Assembly: GCF_932526225.1 (NCBI RefSeq)
Contig: NC_064045.1
Span: forward strand, 9,172,022-9,236,021
Reading direction: 5' to 3'
Length of the DNA: 64,000 nucleotides
Source: Nematostella vectensis
Taxonomy: Eukaryota; Cnidaria; Anthozoa; Actiniaria; Edwardsiidae
Below are positions 12,227 through 25,700 of the stretch, piece after piece. Position numbers and translations under genes: made by a program. The notes under the pieces are model-generated. The model was not told the DNA's origin. It was given only the letters and a program-made list of their open reading frames with translations, and searched no databases. Position 1 is the stretch's first letter. Every line of letters starts with the position of its first letter.

Positions 12227-13870
12227 GCTAAACAATTAGACAGGTATCTTTAATGTTTTACTGACTTGCTGTAAATAATGGCTACTTAGGTCTATTTCTA
12301 TATATGTGGACCACCGTGTATTTTTTTATAAACTATTCTTGCTTGGTGTTCACATCCAAAGCAGAGTTCTTTTCCAGGTAGTTTGATCAGGGTATGTTAG
12401 ACACACTGTATAAACATATATAAAGCAACAAAAGGTGCTTAGCGACAAGGCAGTGATGACATCATCGTACCTAAGCTTTCCCTGAGTTGGTAGTTTCTTG
12501 GTGTTACGGAGCACCAGCACCAAAAACACAATAGAACAAAAGCCAAAAACAAAGACCTTAGAACGAGACAATGAAATAGAGTACAAAGGCCTTGAGCACC
12601 AAAAACAAATCTCTCCGTAACACCAAGGAATACCCCCTGAGTTTTACTGTGAAGTTTGACAGGGGTTATAGTTTGGTCGTGAAATAAGAGACACAAAAAA
12701 GGTTTTGCCCAATAGACTAGAAGAAAAAAACAAGAAAATTGCCCCACTTTTTACTGCAGTGAAAGAGATTCTGAACTAATGGTACAAGCAACATTTTTTA
12801 CGTCGCCTTAATAAAGAGCAGGGAAATGCTCCCCCAGAACATTGTAATGCTTTTGAGGATCTGAAATGCCAAAATTGTGAAATGCTTCTAAAATACTGTG
12901 GATTTTGTCAAATTTAATGACATGTAATGAAAAAGTGTAAAAGTTATGCTATGAACCAACAAACAGTGTTATAAAGCAAATTTTTCCATTTTCAACTAAT
13001 ATTGGGTGTTACATATCTTATATTAACTTAGTCTTTACTAAGATGTGTTTATTGTTTCAAATAAACTGATTTTAAAAAGTGTTAAATATATAACAAGTGA
13101 GAACACAGCAGTTGTCAATAATACCATATCCTGTAGCAAGACTGGTAATAGTATATGGATATTTCAACGTCATCCAATTTACATGCAATGTAAATAAAAA
13201 AATATGAAAATTTTATTTAAGCCATGCTGCTGGTGCTTCTCACTTTTGCTAAAACATAAAACAATATATTTACAAAATCTCTGTATGGTTTGACTTGTAT
13301 AAAATATATAATATTTTGTGCGTTTTGAAATAATGCGATCATTTTCAACATGATCAATACAATGTGAATTTTCAGAAATTGCCCTGCAAGTTGGAACTCT
13401 TTTTTCATATCTGCTCCCTAATTCTTACTGAATTTTCTGAGCCAAAGAAAAAAAAACTTGGCTCTAGGGCACCTACAAAGTAGTCTTCTGAGCAGTGTAA
13501 CTCAAAATACCTCCCAACACAGAGGATTTTATATGAGATAAGCACTTAAGAATATGATGGTTAACAAAACTACATCGCCAGAACTTTTAAGGTTATAAGA
13601 TAAAACCCCTTGGTAATCCAAGAGGATTGATAAAATGTTAGACATTTCTAAAATATAGATGTTACTTTCAACTACGTAAACTGTCAAGAGGATGTAGCTG
13701 TTAAGGGCAAAGGGGTGATTGTTATAATATCTTCTACAAGTTTTTAATTAAATAAAATTAACAACTAAAAGAGGAAACCATGGTATTTTAAAGGTATTTG
13801 AGTGCCCATGTACCCACACCAAGACGAAATATGTCAGTTCATAGTGAGTCAGCATTACTCTATATGGTGT
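12227..13870. other. Intergenic, NERD gene to BFAR 3' end
   Basis: No gene is supported. 12480-12645 holds an inverted repeat (CTTGGTGTTACGGAG / CTCCGTAACACCAAG). The segment 13200-13870 may include the BFAR 3' UTR, which reads on the minus strand. The rest is AT-rich without clear features. Confidence 0.5.
12490..12640. repeat. Inverted repeat / hairpin
   Basis: TTCTTGGTGTTACGGAG near 12494 is answered by CTCCGTAACACCAAGGAA near 12612. CCCTGAGTT occurs near the left arm and CCCCCTGAGTTTT just outside the right arm. Both arms also carry GCACCA and CACCAAAAACA sequences. It may be a small foldback element. Confidence 0.55.
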
Positions 13871-16800
13871 TTATACCCCAAGTCGTGTGGAAACCTTTCT
13901 CCACACCCATGACACCACCTGTCTTGCCAGTAAACCGGTACCTGGACCATACTGTCTATCGGCCTCGTACCATGATGTTTTGAGTACAGACCAGCCATAA
14001 ACTGGGCTCATGAGTAGCAACCAGTAAAAGAAGAAATTGCCTACAAATTGAGGCATGAAGTGCCAGATGATAAGGTGTATGAGACCATTTCCAAGCATTG
14101 GTTTCAAGTTCTGCAGGAAAATGCTTGGAATGTTCCTGCAAAGTAACATTAAGTTGTAACTTTTTAATTTGCTATGAATTTTTTTTGCTGGGTTCTTGGG
14201 TTTTGCGAAAACAAACATCGAACAATCTGAAGTAAGCTACAGTATGTCCTGTGGCCACACATGAGTATGGTGGTTGCCTGAGATGCTTCTAACACCTAAT
14301 TGTAAAACTATTTTAGCATTCCAACAGCAAAAAAGCTTTCGAAATGTAATGCTTATTAACCTCTAGTTTTATCAAGTGCATAAATAAAAGCAATAAAATC
14401 CTGAACCTAAGTGGGGTTAGTAAAACCATGTTGGTGTTTTCACTACTATCGTACTCACCTCCAGCCTCCCATAAAAAGCCATCTTGTTTTTAACAGTTCA
14501 CTTGCAGTCATCATGAAACAGAAAGTGACTATAAGGCCAACAGTCCAAAGATTGACATGAATCCACTTGTAGGCGAATTTTCCAACCAAGTAGTATGGGG
14601 TCAGGAGAACACGTGTGAAAAAACGAATATACTCTACTGAAGGGACATGCCACCTCTGTAGACAAAGAAAATGAACATTATTCAAATGAATAGGGAATAA
14701 ACATTGGGAACTAAAGCAGGGCGGTGCGGGAGGAGGGGGAGAAGGTATGGGGGCATTTCCGAAACAAGGGACTCCAACAGTCACCATTGTAGAGGGAAAA
14801 ATTAATCAATACAGGGTTGAAATGTTATGTTTTACGACCACAAAAACGGAGCAGTTTTACAGATGTTGTTTAATATATTGTTGCCCCTTCCTTTTGGTTG
14901 GTCCCCCCCTCCCCATGGAAACTCCTTGATCTGCCCATGACTTACTTCACCAAGTTCTTGTATGACATAGTCCATGTCCCGTTCTGACGTGTGGTATAAG
15001 AGTGGCATGAAGATCTCATCATGAAGAAAGAAGAAAGTGTAGATAGCCGTGGCTCTTGGGAACTCCCGAAAACCCCACAACAAAAAGATACACCGTGCAG
15101 GGTAGGCAGCCTGGAAAAAAGCAATTGAAAACCCTAGTTAACAAAAAAACAATACACACAAACAGTATTTAACTATCAGAAATGCAACTCATTGGCCTTG
15201 TCCATCTGATTATGGAAAAACCTGGAAAATACCCAATTCCAAATAGAGAAAGAAGACATACTTTCTTACAATGGCCATCAGTTACTTGTATTCTGGACTG
15301 ATTTTGAAAACACAAAATAACGTGAGACCAAAATGCACATACTGAGATTTTGACTTTTTAGTTATATCTATCATTATCCTTGTGCTATGTATGAGCTCGG
15401 GGTTGAAAAGCTCAAATTTCAATGACATTTTACAAAAAGTAACATCAATTTAAAAAAAAGTCGCATTTGATATTTTGTTTGCTATTACTCACTAAGTACT
15501 TAAAGAAATTTATTCCAACTTATTAGATGTGAAATGGGCTTATACAAAAATAAGCCAAACAATCTAGTAGTTTTTGGGAGTTTGCACACATGCTAATGTC
15601 AAGTTTGGTAGTTTTCTCTAATAACACATGAAGCCTTGACCAATCAGAGTGCAAGATTTACGAGTGACTTGTATTAAATAAATTGACACTGAACAGACAC
15701 TAAGTAGGCTGGTTGGCTACTAGGAATACTTTATGCATAAACGGCAAATTTGATTGTCATTTGCGCTTGATTGGTTGGCATGTGCATCTGTGCAGAGATC
15801 AGCCTTCTGGGACTCCTTTCTTGCCTTACAGTATTATCACTCCTTACTTTTCTTCGGACTGAAGTGAGAAGCTCGGGAAGCAAGTTTCACGTTATACATG
15901 GGCAACCTAATCTCACAACAAAAGCAACCCAAACCACATATTGCAGATAGAAGTACTAAAACAAAAAACTCAAGTCGGGACGCCTATAGCGCTTGACTAA
16001 TAATATTCATAGTATCATTGGCAGTGGCTATTTTGCAGTTGCTTTTTGCACTTTTAACTCTTTGTAAAATATGTACAAGCATTGAATTTTTTTAATCAAT
16101 CTTAACCAAACCTTGTATTCCCATAGATCTGAAGGTGGCTTAACGCCAAGATTTTTTACTCCTTCAAGGGCTTGAATCAAAGCTCTTCGGTGAATTGCCA
16201 CCTTCATTTCAAGAGGAGGGTCCTCCAAATCAGTCTCAGTTAGTGATACCAGAACCATGCCATTAATACCACTGTCCAGGAATTTCTGTCCATAACCTTT
16301 AGTCCATGGTCCAAGCCCAGCAACCCATTTAGAGACATCCTCTGGTGTCCAGGAAGTTACTGGCTTACTGACCAAAGGCTCTGTTGATGTTAGAATCATG
16401 GCCAAGGTATCGTAGACAAACTGCAAGGAAAATTAATGGTTGTAAAAATGAAAATTTAGAAAAGCAGGCGATTTGTAGATATTATACAAACAGCCTCCTT
16501 GTCCTCTTAAGGAAACTTCCTCATGAATTACTGTAACTATCCCTGCAATAAGAACTGTTAGGGCTAGGTAGGCACAAGAGCTCAGCCCCCTTATCATCTT
16601 CTTTGTGTATCCATTTTGTTACCCACTTTTGTTATGCTATTATTGATATAGATACTGTACCCATCTCCATTTTGATTCCCACCGTTGTTATACTATCAGT
16701 GATAAATTCCCATCTCCATTTTGATTCCCACTGTTAATATACTATCAGTGATAAATGCCCATCTCCATTTTGATTCCCACTTTTGTTATACTGTCAGTGA

Positions 16801-19800
16801 TAAATGCCCATCTCAATTTTGATTTCCACTGTTGGCTACATGCACGATGTTGGTACCTAACCGTGTAACATGTGTATTGAAGTGCACTATGGGCCGGGTT
16901 TGAAGCGGGTACCCGGTCCGAGCACGGTTCTCGTATTCCAACCGAAGTATTGTGCACGGTTGGTTCTTCTTCCAAGCCTTAAATAAAAGACTTGCACGGT
17001 TCGATAATTTGAATAGCCCGGTGCGTGCACACTTCTTTCAAAGCTCTCAAACTAAACCTTGCACAGTCCAACCATTCTTAAAAACCTGGTGCGTGTACCC
17101 TCTAAACAAGACCTTGCACGATCCGGCCGTCTAAGTCGTGTGTTTTGAACGATGTTGACGATGTTGATGTTAAGTTAACTCAGGCTAGCATACGATCCAA
17201 CCGTGTCTCGATATTCATTACATAGAAGACAAGAAGAATCACGAGAGCTCCAGAACACAACTATAAGTTTTGCCATCAAGAAAAATAGTACAATAGCTTC
17301 TACGAGTTTGATCGTGAAACGCGCATTTACTCACTGTCAAAACGGTTGCGGGAGTTTCAGATTAATTATAGACGATTACGATTATCTTGCAAAAGCAAAG
17401 AGCCTCAAACGTGTTACTGACTCAAGTCTCAAACTACTGACTCTTTATTTAGCGCAACAACTGTCTAAACAACAATAGGTTAATTGGCTGTTGACATCTC
17501 CCATTACAGTGAGCTTGTGAAGACGCACAAAACGAAAATGCTTCCGAAAGAACTTCCTATGTTATTATTTTAAAATCGTTTCATCGGCTAAACTTAAGAA
17601 TACCCGGGATATAAGAAATTTGCATGTTCATTGTATTTACTGGCTCGTTCTATAGAAATCGAGGTGTAAAGTCCTATTCAGCTGTTGGGTCACTTTAATT
17701 AACTACGACGATACACGAAACGGATGTTACGTATATCAATAACCAAAAGGGCTCATTCAGGTGCATGGTATTTGATAGCTAAGGAAGCGCTCACATGCCA
17801 AAGGTGTGCGATAAAACTTTGGAGGCTTTTAGAGAGATAACATAATGCAGCCCGAAATGTTTTTCTAATTATTATTTGACAATAAGCTGTCAAAAAGCGT
17901 GTTGAAAGTGAGAAATCCAGGATACACTAGAAGCATGCTTATATAAGCTAAAAAAGGAAATTAAAACTACGTTCTCAGAGTTCAAAAAAGCCAAAAGACA
18001 TTCCAGCGATGCTTTACAACTTTGCTAACGTATAAATCCCTGATACTTGAATTTACATTCAACCTTACAGTTTCTGTACTATAAACGAAAAGTATATTAT
18101 TTATTGGGAGATTAGTACCACACGTCGTATGCTACTTTCAACTGGAATACAGATTGTTCTTTTATCCTACGGATCAGTCGCTTGAGCGTGTTAGTTAGTG
18201 CGCTTAGATTATTCGAAACTAAGTTTGACCGGGTAAGATGCAGTATCGGATCGGGTATAAATATTATCGAAGCGTTCAACTTTCCCCGGTCTCTTATGCG
18301 CTTGGACACGGATGCGTGTAGAATAGGGCTTAATGCGTGTTACTTTGTGCGCTTACATCATTCAAAACTGAGTTCGACCGGGTAAGATGCGGTGTCATAG
18401 CCATGCTGTTTATGAGATCTCAGAATAAGGGGCACAGAGCGTTCTCTCCTGAAAATGTTGCATATTATGTACACAAATTGTTGCTTTAAGAACGAAATGT
18501 AAGCGGATTTGGATATATCATTTCATGTTGAATCCCTGGGTTGGTAAGTCTTGACGTTAACAAGTTTTAATATAGACGGTATTGACATCCAAACTTTGAG
18601 TGCTCTCGCGGGGGGACATGTGGTCGTTACGCATTCATCGTTCAATTGCTCCCTTATCGATCGTCCTACATCAATGGGTAACACAGCAATGGAAAGAGCA
18701 ACTAATGTTGATTTTAGAAACATGTAAGATTCTCGATGAAGCGGAGCGAGAAAAAAATTATCGCGCTGGTTTGTTCCGGCACTTTGCAAATGTTATGCCA
18801 TTTTCGCGTCATTATCACAATTAGGCCGACAAAATGTGATTTCTTACTCTTGCTTTGAATATGTTTAAGCTCAAATCTTTTTCCTTGTAAACATTAAACA
18901 TTATAATACCCTTGGAGCTAATTATTTCATAGTGAAGAGCAACATTCGGCAAAATATACGTTAATTTATTCGAGTAGGGTAACTACTCCGATATTGAGTA
19001 TCAACATCGTGCACATAGCCTGTTGGTTTACTATCAGTGATAAATGCCCATCTCCATTTTGACTCCCACTGTTGTTATACTATCAGTGATAGTTGCCCAT
19101 TTCCATCATGTTACCCACTGTTATACTAATCAGTGATAGTACTCTTCTCCATTTTGATACCCACTATTGTTTACACCATTAGTAAAAGATACTTGCCATA
19201 AGAATTCCTACACAGCCAGCAGCAATGGCGACACACTTGATTGTGAATACAGCCCAGTGATAATTCTGGTCTCTCTGAAACCCACCACTTGCCCCTTGTT
19301 CCAGTCTTCTGTTCCCAAACTTTTCAAACTTTTTCAGGACTTTCTCATAGTTTGTATTGCTTTCTATAGCAGTCTCTCTTTCTTTTATTTCCTCTGGGAA
19401 AAGTTTCCTTATGGTTTTCCTGTTGAAAAATATCAAAACTTTGACTTGATTCTGGGCAGGTACAGTGTAATAAAACAGAAAAAAAACTGGTGCACGCATT
19501 TGAAAACTATTGCCTGTTTGGTTTCAATTGTCGTGCATCTTTCTTTCCTTTTCCAAGTCATATGATCACTTATTTCAATCAAATTTATGAGAAAAAAGGT
19601 CTTACATGTATTTAGGTTAACCTGCAACTGAATCTTTTATTGATTTAGACCACCCATAATTCACTCCCATAAATCTCACGTCATGTGATCAACTAACAAT
19701 ACTGTACCTTAAAAGGTAGTTAACATTAGGGAACCCCTGCCAAGGCTGACGGCATTCAGGACATGTCGTCTTCCTGGACGAGTACCACCAATGTGCCAGG

Positions 19801-19928
19801 CAAAAACGACAAAAGTTATGGCCGCAGTTCAAGGTTGTAGGGTCTACCATCAAGTCATAACAACAGCTGCAATGAAAGTCTGACTCATCTGCGGCAATGG
19901 AATTCCTAGAGTCATCACCCTCTTCCAT
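13871..19928 (-). CDS. BFAR: Bifunctional apoptosis regulator (RING-SAM-transmembrane), 6 coding exons
   Basis: An ER-membrane E3 ubiquitin ligase scaffold linked to apoptosis control. Minus-strand exons: 19928-19708, 19419-19193, 16380-16112, 15110-14946, 14655-14459, 14135-13871. Together they total 1344 nt, 447 residues plus stop, close to the vertebrate length of about 450. The first exon encodes a complete C3HC4 RING (CSCCYDLMVDPTTLNCGHNF, then CRFC and CPEC). Exon 2 has KLFPEEI and the first hydrophobic segment (about residues 125-150). Exon 3 is the SAM domain (SWTPEDVSKWVAGLGPW). Exons 4-6 hold the C-terminal membrane segments. The start is ATG at 19928 (MEEGDDSRN); an acceptor-like site just upstream (near 19990) implies a 5' UTR exon. 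The acceptor at 16380 keeps the frame; one near 16420 would not. Intron 2 is enlarged by a minisatellite and a 2.2-kb insertion. Confidence 0.92.
16640..19160. repeat. Minisatellite in BFAR intron 2, split by an insertion
   Basis: Units contain CTATCAGTGATAAATGCCCA then TCTCCATTTTGATTCCCACT, with about 60-bp spacing. Copies occupy 16640-16834 and 19020-19160. Both sides carry the same unit, so the DNA between them was inserted into the array. Confidence 0.85.
16835..19019. mobile_element. 2.19-kb DNA element with imperfect inverted ends and 6-bp duplication
   Basis: The left end GCTACATGCACGATGTTGGT and the inverse of the right end GCTATGTGCACGATGTTGAT agree at most positions. CTGTTG flanks both sides (16829-16834 and 19020-19025), and removing the element restores a normal minisatellite unit. 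The interior contains internal repeats (for example TTTGACCGGGTAAGATGC near 18225 and TTCGACCGGGTAAGATGC near 18372, and repeated CTTGCACGRT motifs near 17000-17110). Its ORFs are short and none resembles a transposase. It is probably a non-autonomous element of unknown superfamily. Confidence 0.75.
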
Positions 19929-22740
19929 TGTAACAGTTTGTATCTTCTCTGTGAAAACAATGGTGCAATAGGCAATCATTATGACCCTCTGAAATGGATA
20001 ATACATTATTTTAATCATAATCATAATCAATGATTATCATAATCATTTGTTGAGAGGTTGCATGCAAATGACAGCTTCTAGCCAGGATGCCCTGGGCAAA
20101 AAATAAGCATTGGTTTATTTATTTTATTTTGTGCCTTCACTGTCCAAGCTGTTTATTTTTTTCTACAACAACAATTTTACTGTCCACATTGAAAAGAGAA
20201 TGTCAGAGTCATAATCATAAAAGAATAAAAACATCTTATTCTTTATTATTTATAAAAATTGCTTAATAAAGCTAATGTACGATGAAGTAGTTCACATGCA
20301 AGTATTTTTTGACAATAATAACAATTGACAAGGGTCAGATATATTGAGTAAGCTTATTGTAGGAGAAAACACCTTTTGATGGAAATTTAAAACCTAAATA
20401 AAAAAACAAGTAAGTATAATTGGTAAGGTGAAGCACAAGATTCTGTTCAAGTTTTAAATTGTAGACATAATCATAATCTTATATCACTTGTTTAAATACT
20501 TATATATTATTCCGCCCTCATCGTAAAGTACCTTGTTTCATAATTTCATAATCTTTGATCGAGGATTTGGAGATATGAGAGACTTAAGCTTAACTAGAAA
20601 TTAACTAGATAATAACATAGTTCCGAATAAACTCAATATTTTTTTATTAACAATTTAAGTCATTTTACAGCAATGCTGCCCGTCAATAGCGAGAGCGAGC
20701 AGCTAAAGGGGTTGTCGTTTCCAAACAAATCAAATAGAGCTTACGACAAAATAAGTGAGTACAAAGCTTAGGCACGATGCAAATATTTTCAAACAAATCT
20801 ATACGGCTTACAAACGCCCACAGAAAATTACAGCGCTCTTACCGTACTCGAGCAGCACAGATGCTTTCAATTAACGGTATGTGATACTTCAAAAAGAAAA
20901 CAAGCCATTTGTTTTGGTAGAAGCAAGATTTGTTTAGAAGCGAGGGGCGTCCGCCATCTTCATTTCTCTCATATTAGAACTCAGGCCATTGGTCATCTAA
21001 CCACAGGGCGTCCATTCAACTAGTAACGAAATTTTATTTAGTTTGGGGGGGGGGGGGGGGGGGGGCGAATGAGAAAGAAAAGAAGAAAGCCATAAATTGT
21101 CAGGTATATCGGTCATATTTTGAATTTGTTGTTTTAAAAACCAGTGGCTTTTCTCAAACGTTTCTCCCAAGGGTTCCGAGGATGGTCGTAGAAAACTAGG
21201 CTAAGGAAGGAAGCTACGAGCAACAGCTACAACAGGGTATAGCTTTCAACTCTTTCACATTAGGCAGGAGTCTCAAGATTTTGAAACTTTTCTCAAGCCT
21301 AATTTTTTAAAAGATCCATACATTTACTGTATTCTACCATTCTACCGCATTAGCTATCTTGGTTTTTCTGATACATTCACTGTATTTTCTTCAGATTTTT
21401 CCTAAAGCGAGGTTGACAGCTATGCAACAGGGGCTGCTTATGAGCCAGTAGCGGATCTAGGGGGAGGGTTTAGGGGGTTTAACCCCCCCCTTGGGCTGCC
21501 AAAAAACCGTAAGTAAAAAAAAAATGACCACCTCCCCCAAACCTGACTGAGCCAAACCCTCCCTTTAGCAAAAGCTAGATCTGCCCCTGTGAGCCTCTGG
21601 CTACAATCAACCACAGGAGGAACAGAACTTGCCTTGCTGAAAAGTGCCTTGTTCAGGTACTCTGGGCTGGTATTAGTTAGTGTAGCTACCCATGTTACAT
21701 ACACCAATGCAGACACACTCACAAGCGAGGGTGTGTTATTTTTGGGAGGGGGGAGTTTGGTGCTTGCAGAGGTTCTGATGACAAGACAATTGCTTGTCTG
21801 CTAGCACATTCCAGTGCAAAAATGCTAATCGACTTATTTGTTAATTACAGCAATCAATACTAATCTGTTAATTAATTGTTAACCAATCAAATGGGTTGAC
21901 TTGCTGCTGGCTAATTTTCAAACCAGACAAATGTGATCAGACCAGGCGATTTATTTACAGTGAAATATATTTACCTTGAAACCGATAAAATGACTTCCTT
22001 ATAGCAGTGAATTTGTAGAGCAAGATAGAGATGTGCTGTCACACAAGAACTGTTTTTTGCACTATACGAGAAGATCAACATGCGCTGCCATGAGCACAAG
22101 GCCGATGTCACCCGCATTAGGCGGATGTCACAAGATTTTGGACCTCATAACCAGCCTAATTTTTGTGAGAATGTTCATGCATTCTCTGTATTCACCTGCA
22201 TTGGCTCTCTTAGGTTTTTTCACATATTTACTGTATTTCACCCGATTTCACAAAATTTATTTCCAAGTTGACAGCTATGATGCATTAAAATGAAAATAAA
22301 CGATCAATTTCGTTTATTTGCATTTAACTACATTTTTAATTGGTTACATGAAAAGAACAGTGTCTAAAGTTTTTAATGCATTTTTTCATAACTACAAGGA
22401 TCCGCCATTATTTTTTTCACTGTAACATTCTTTTGCTATGATAGTTGGCTAAAAAGAGTAGATCAAAGTAGAACAGTTTCTTGCCTTATTATGGGCATAC
22501 TTTTTAAAACTGTCAAAGTGGATATGGCAGCATGCCAAAACAAAAAAATTCCTTTTGACAAAACAAGTCTGCTTGTAGCATCTGATTGTTTAGTGTCAGT
22601 ATTTATCAATAATCATATTGCCATATGGGAAAATGTTTAACTGTTTTGGAAAAATGAGACTTTTTGTAAACATGCACCATATTAAACTGACTGTACAGAG
22701 AAAAACTTAGAATTAAGTTTTTCTAAGTTTGCTAAGTTCG
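19929..22740. other. Intergenic, BFAR 5' side to MBOAT7 3' side
   Basis: The BFAR promoter and 5' UTR probably lie between 19990 and about 21000. There is a 21-bp poly-G run at 21045-21065. Repeats related to ATAGCTGTCAAC elements occupy 21236-21425 and 22090-22277. A CGGATCTAGGGG-type repeat lies at about 21450-21590. No supported coding region. Confidence 0.5.
21236..21425. mobile_element. MITE, ATAGCTGTCAAC family
   Basis: It starts TATAGCTTTCAACTCTTTCA and ends TAAAGCGAGGTTGACAGCTA. The interior TTTCTCAAGCCTAATTTTTT recurs, inverted, at 52499-52680. More distant relatives are at 22090-22277, 51722-52092 and 52690-52890. Two units sit close together near 52.5 kb. Confidence 0.6.
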
Positions 22741-25700
22741 TTATGAGGCCTTTTTTATCTCTTCCTTATCACCACGTTTTCTAGGAATAAAACTAGGAAT
22801 GATAATGAACAAAACCATTATTATATGACCAATGAAATACATGTTCTTCCAAATGGCAATACAAGGAGCAAACTGCAATAAGATGAAGCCACAGCCAAGG
22901 TACTCCATTGCTCGATAGAGGCAAAACCAGCTGCACCAATCATAGTAGTAGCACATGCGCTGTGACAGCCAGGGTTTGATAGCTTTCTCCATGCGCACTT
23001 CGGCCATAACAACCAGTGGAACACTTAGAAATGTCAGATAGTATCCAGGGGCGACGCCATGCCAGAAGGCACTGACCAGGAGGGTGACAGACATTCTAGA
23101 ATTATAATAACAACAACAATGGGAATTAAACCAAAAGCTTTTAGAGCACACCTCCTATTAAAAGCTTAGACATTAAAAACATAAAATCACACTTCAATGG
23201 TGTCTGGTTGTCTGTGATCATACTCTGAAGTGTTATGTGTATGTAAAATAACAAGGTTGAAGTTGCTGTGCATTTTTAGGGTTCACTGTGTCTTGTTTAA
23301 TGCAACTAATAGTTATGGCTTTAAGAGTGCTTATTTTAGATTATTTGAGCAATGTTTGTCCAAAAATATTTCTTACTAACTAAAAATATTAAATGTTCAT
23401 AGCCTTTCTCTTTGGTATAATTTTGAAGGTTCCTTTAAAAGAAAAAATGTATATGCGCCATGCCAAAATGGTAATGTAGACCCAAGAAAATAAATTTCAA
23501 AGCCTTTTAAAATAATATGTCACCACAAAGTCTGAATCTTATATATTCCCAGGTCCCTATCAAAATTGGTGGAGCACTAACAGTTTATTACCTATTCTAT
23601 ACCTTTCAAGATACACAAAAGACAACAGATTTCTCAATTTTTTACTAAAACATGTTTAGCTGCTGCTCACTAAAAAATTGCTCTGTCTTTTCCCTTTTTG
23701 TATTACACAACACTTTAAACTGAATGGATGTCATGCTATATTTAACAGAGTAGCAGTAGTGTAAAATGACAGCATTATTGGCATTTTTTAAATTAATATA
23801 ATGGCAATCTTGAATAAACAGATTGCCAAATATAATATGTAGGTTATTTGTTTTATGCTTTCATTGAATATTATATCCATGTCTTATTCAGAGGAGTTCT
23901 TTATGTACAAAAGATTGACTAAGAGAAAGTCAAAGAAAAAAAAAAGTTACACAGGACTTACCTGATATTTCTGTTGGAGAAGGGTAGTTTTCTGTGAACG
24001 TACTGTGCTATCCACCACTGAACTGACATATTCCAGTCTTTCATAATGCTTCTCATAGACGGGGCAAACTCTACTTTGAATATATCAATATTATAAACTG
24101 TCATGAAGCTGAAAAAGAAATAATAACAATCTCAGCCAGATGCTTGAACAAAAAGGATGAAAAAGGGTCAGAAGGAAGATATAACGGTAATCCTGTTTTG
24201 TGATCAGAATATTAAAGCTGCATTGTCACCAGTTTACTTCCAGAGGTCCGTTGGAAACCTCAACCGTCAAAAGAATCTATTAGAATCCGCGCCATGAAAC
24301 AGGCCATCCTCTGCTTTTAAAATTTAGAAATATTTCCCTCAGTTTCTGTTAAAAATCAACAGAGATTGATACGTAATTGACCAGAAGTAAACTGGTGACA
24401 ATGCGGCTTTAAGTATGAGTCACTATAACAAATAGTGTTACTGTAGTGCTACTCAGTATTTAGATATTAAGGAGGCTGTAATTAGCAGGTCATTGCTTTT
24501 GGGAAAAAGATTACTTTAGGCAGTCTCCCGTCTGATCCTATGGGACCCAGCCAGCTCCCTAGCTGCGAGGTCCGGGTAACAGCTGTCATCCCTTGATGTG
24601 ATCTGACATGAGGGGCCCTGGGATCTCTCAGGATATACCATGAAGTATGGCAGACTGTGGGGTGCAGGCCATCTTGGCCTAGGCCAAAACATGATGAAGA
24701 TTTGTATATTCAACAATTTTCACGTGGACCACAGCAGCAGGAACAGGGTGATTCCAGCAGTGTATATTTATGTGTGTATAGGTTACTAGAAGTCTAATCA
24801 GCTGCAAAAGCAGCAGCCTGGTGTGATGAATATCTTGGGTGAACACAGAGGCTTTAGGTGTAGTTTTCTCACCTATGGGTGTCGCCATTCTCCTTCGTGT
24901 CAGCTACTTCCGAAACATGGCCGTTCTCTGCCGGCATTGGTTTAGATGGACCTAGTGCAGGCTTAGGGTCGGTTTCAAATGGGTAGGCACCTAAACCCAG
25001 CATAATACAGCTACTCTCCGCCAACAGCCAGCCAATATAAAACCTCCAACGGAAACCATTAAATGCTGGCACAAGGTAGAGCAACTGGTATGGGATACCC
25101 CAAGGGTGTTTAAAAAACTCTTCTGACATGAGATGCTTTGTTGGGAAATATGTGTTCATTAGAAGATAGAGGCCACCATACAGTGGTGCAAACTTCAGTC
25201 GACGTAGGGCCGGCCACAAGGAAGCAATCTTTTCAGGGTTTTCTTGTTCTAAGAAATCTTTGTAGGTTTTGTAACGGTAGTAGGGACCCGTTAGAAGGCC
25301 ACAGTAGCAATAGGAATAACTAAGGAACTCGTAGAAAGAGGGTTTGGATGTAGCAGCTGCTTTGTTTCTTGATATTTCAGGATCAAATATTTCAAATGGG
25401 AGAGTGCAGAGCTGCAGACAAAACAGAACATAATATGGGCTCAACAGTGATTCCAGGAACAGAATGAAGGCACTTCCACACAGGGTAATTGGAAAGTCTT
25501 TGAGGTGGAAATCATACAGTAAACACCGACTGTATAAGAACATCAGGTTAAACAAGGTTCCAATAAATCAGGGTAACATTTTTGGCAAATCAGGCTGTTT
25601 AGGTTCTTAATTAGTTCTTACTTTTTTTATCTTAACAATAACAATTCTGAAAACACAATATAAACATTTATGAAAGCTTTAAAAACTGAAAAAAAAAAAT

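Noticed and set aside
17203-17478. 91-codon ORF inside the 2.19-kb element
   Set aside because: No domain, low complexity near the end, and isolated; not enough to call a transposase or gene.
18523-18789. 88-codon minus-strand ORF inside the 2.19-kb element
   Set aside because: Has a hydrophobic stretch but no family resemblance; probably chance.
19166-19565. 132-codon plus-strand ORF
   Set aside because: It is antisense to BFAR exon 2, which fits the family and frame.
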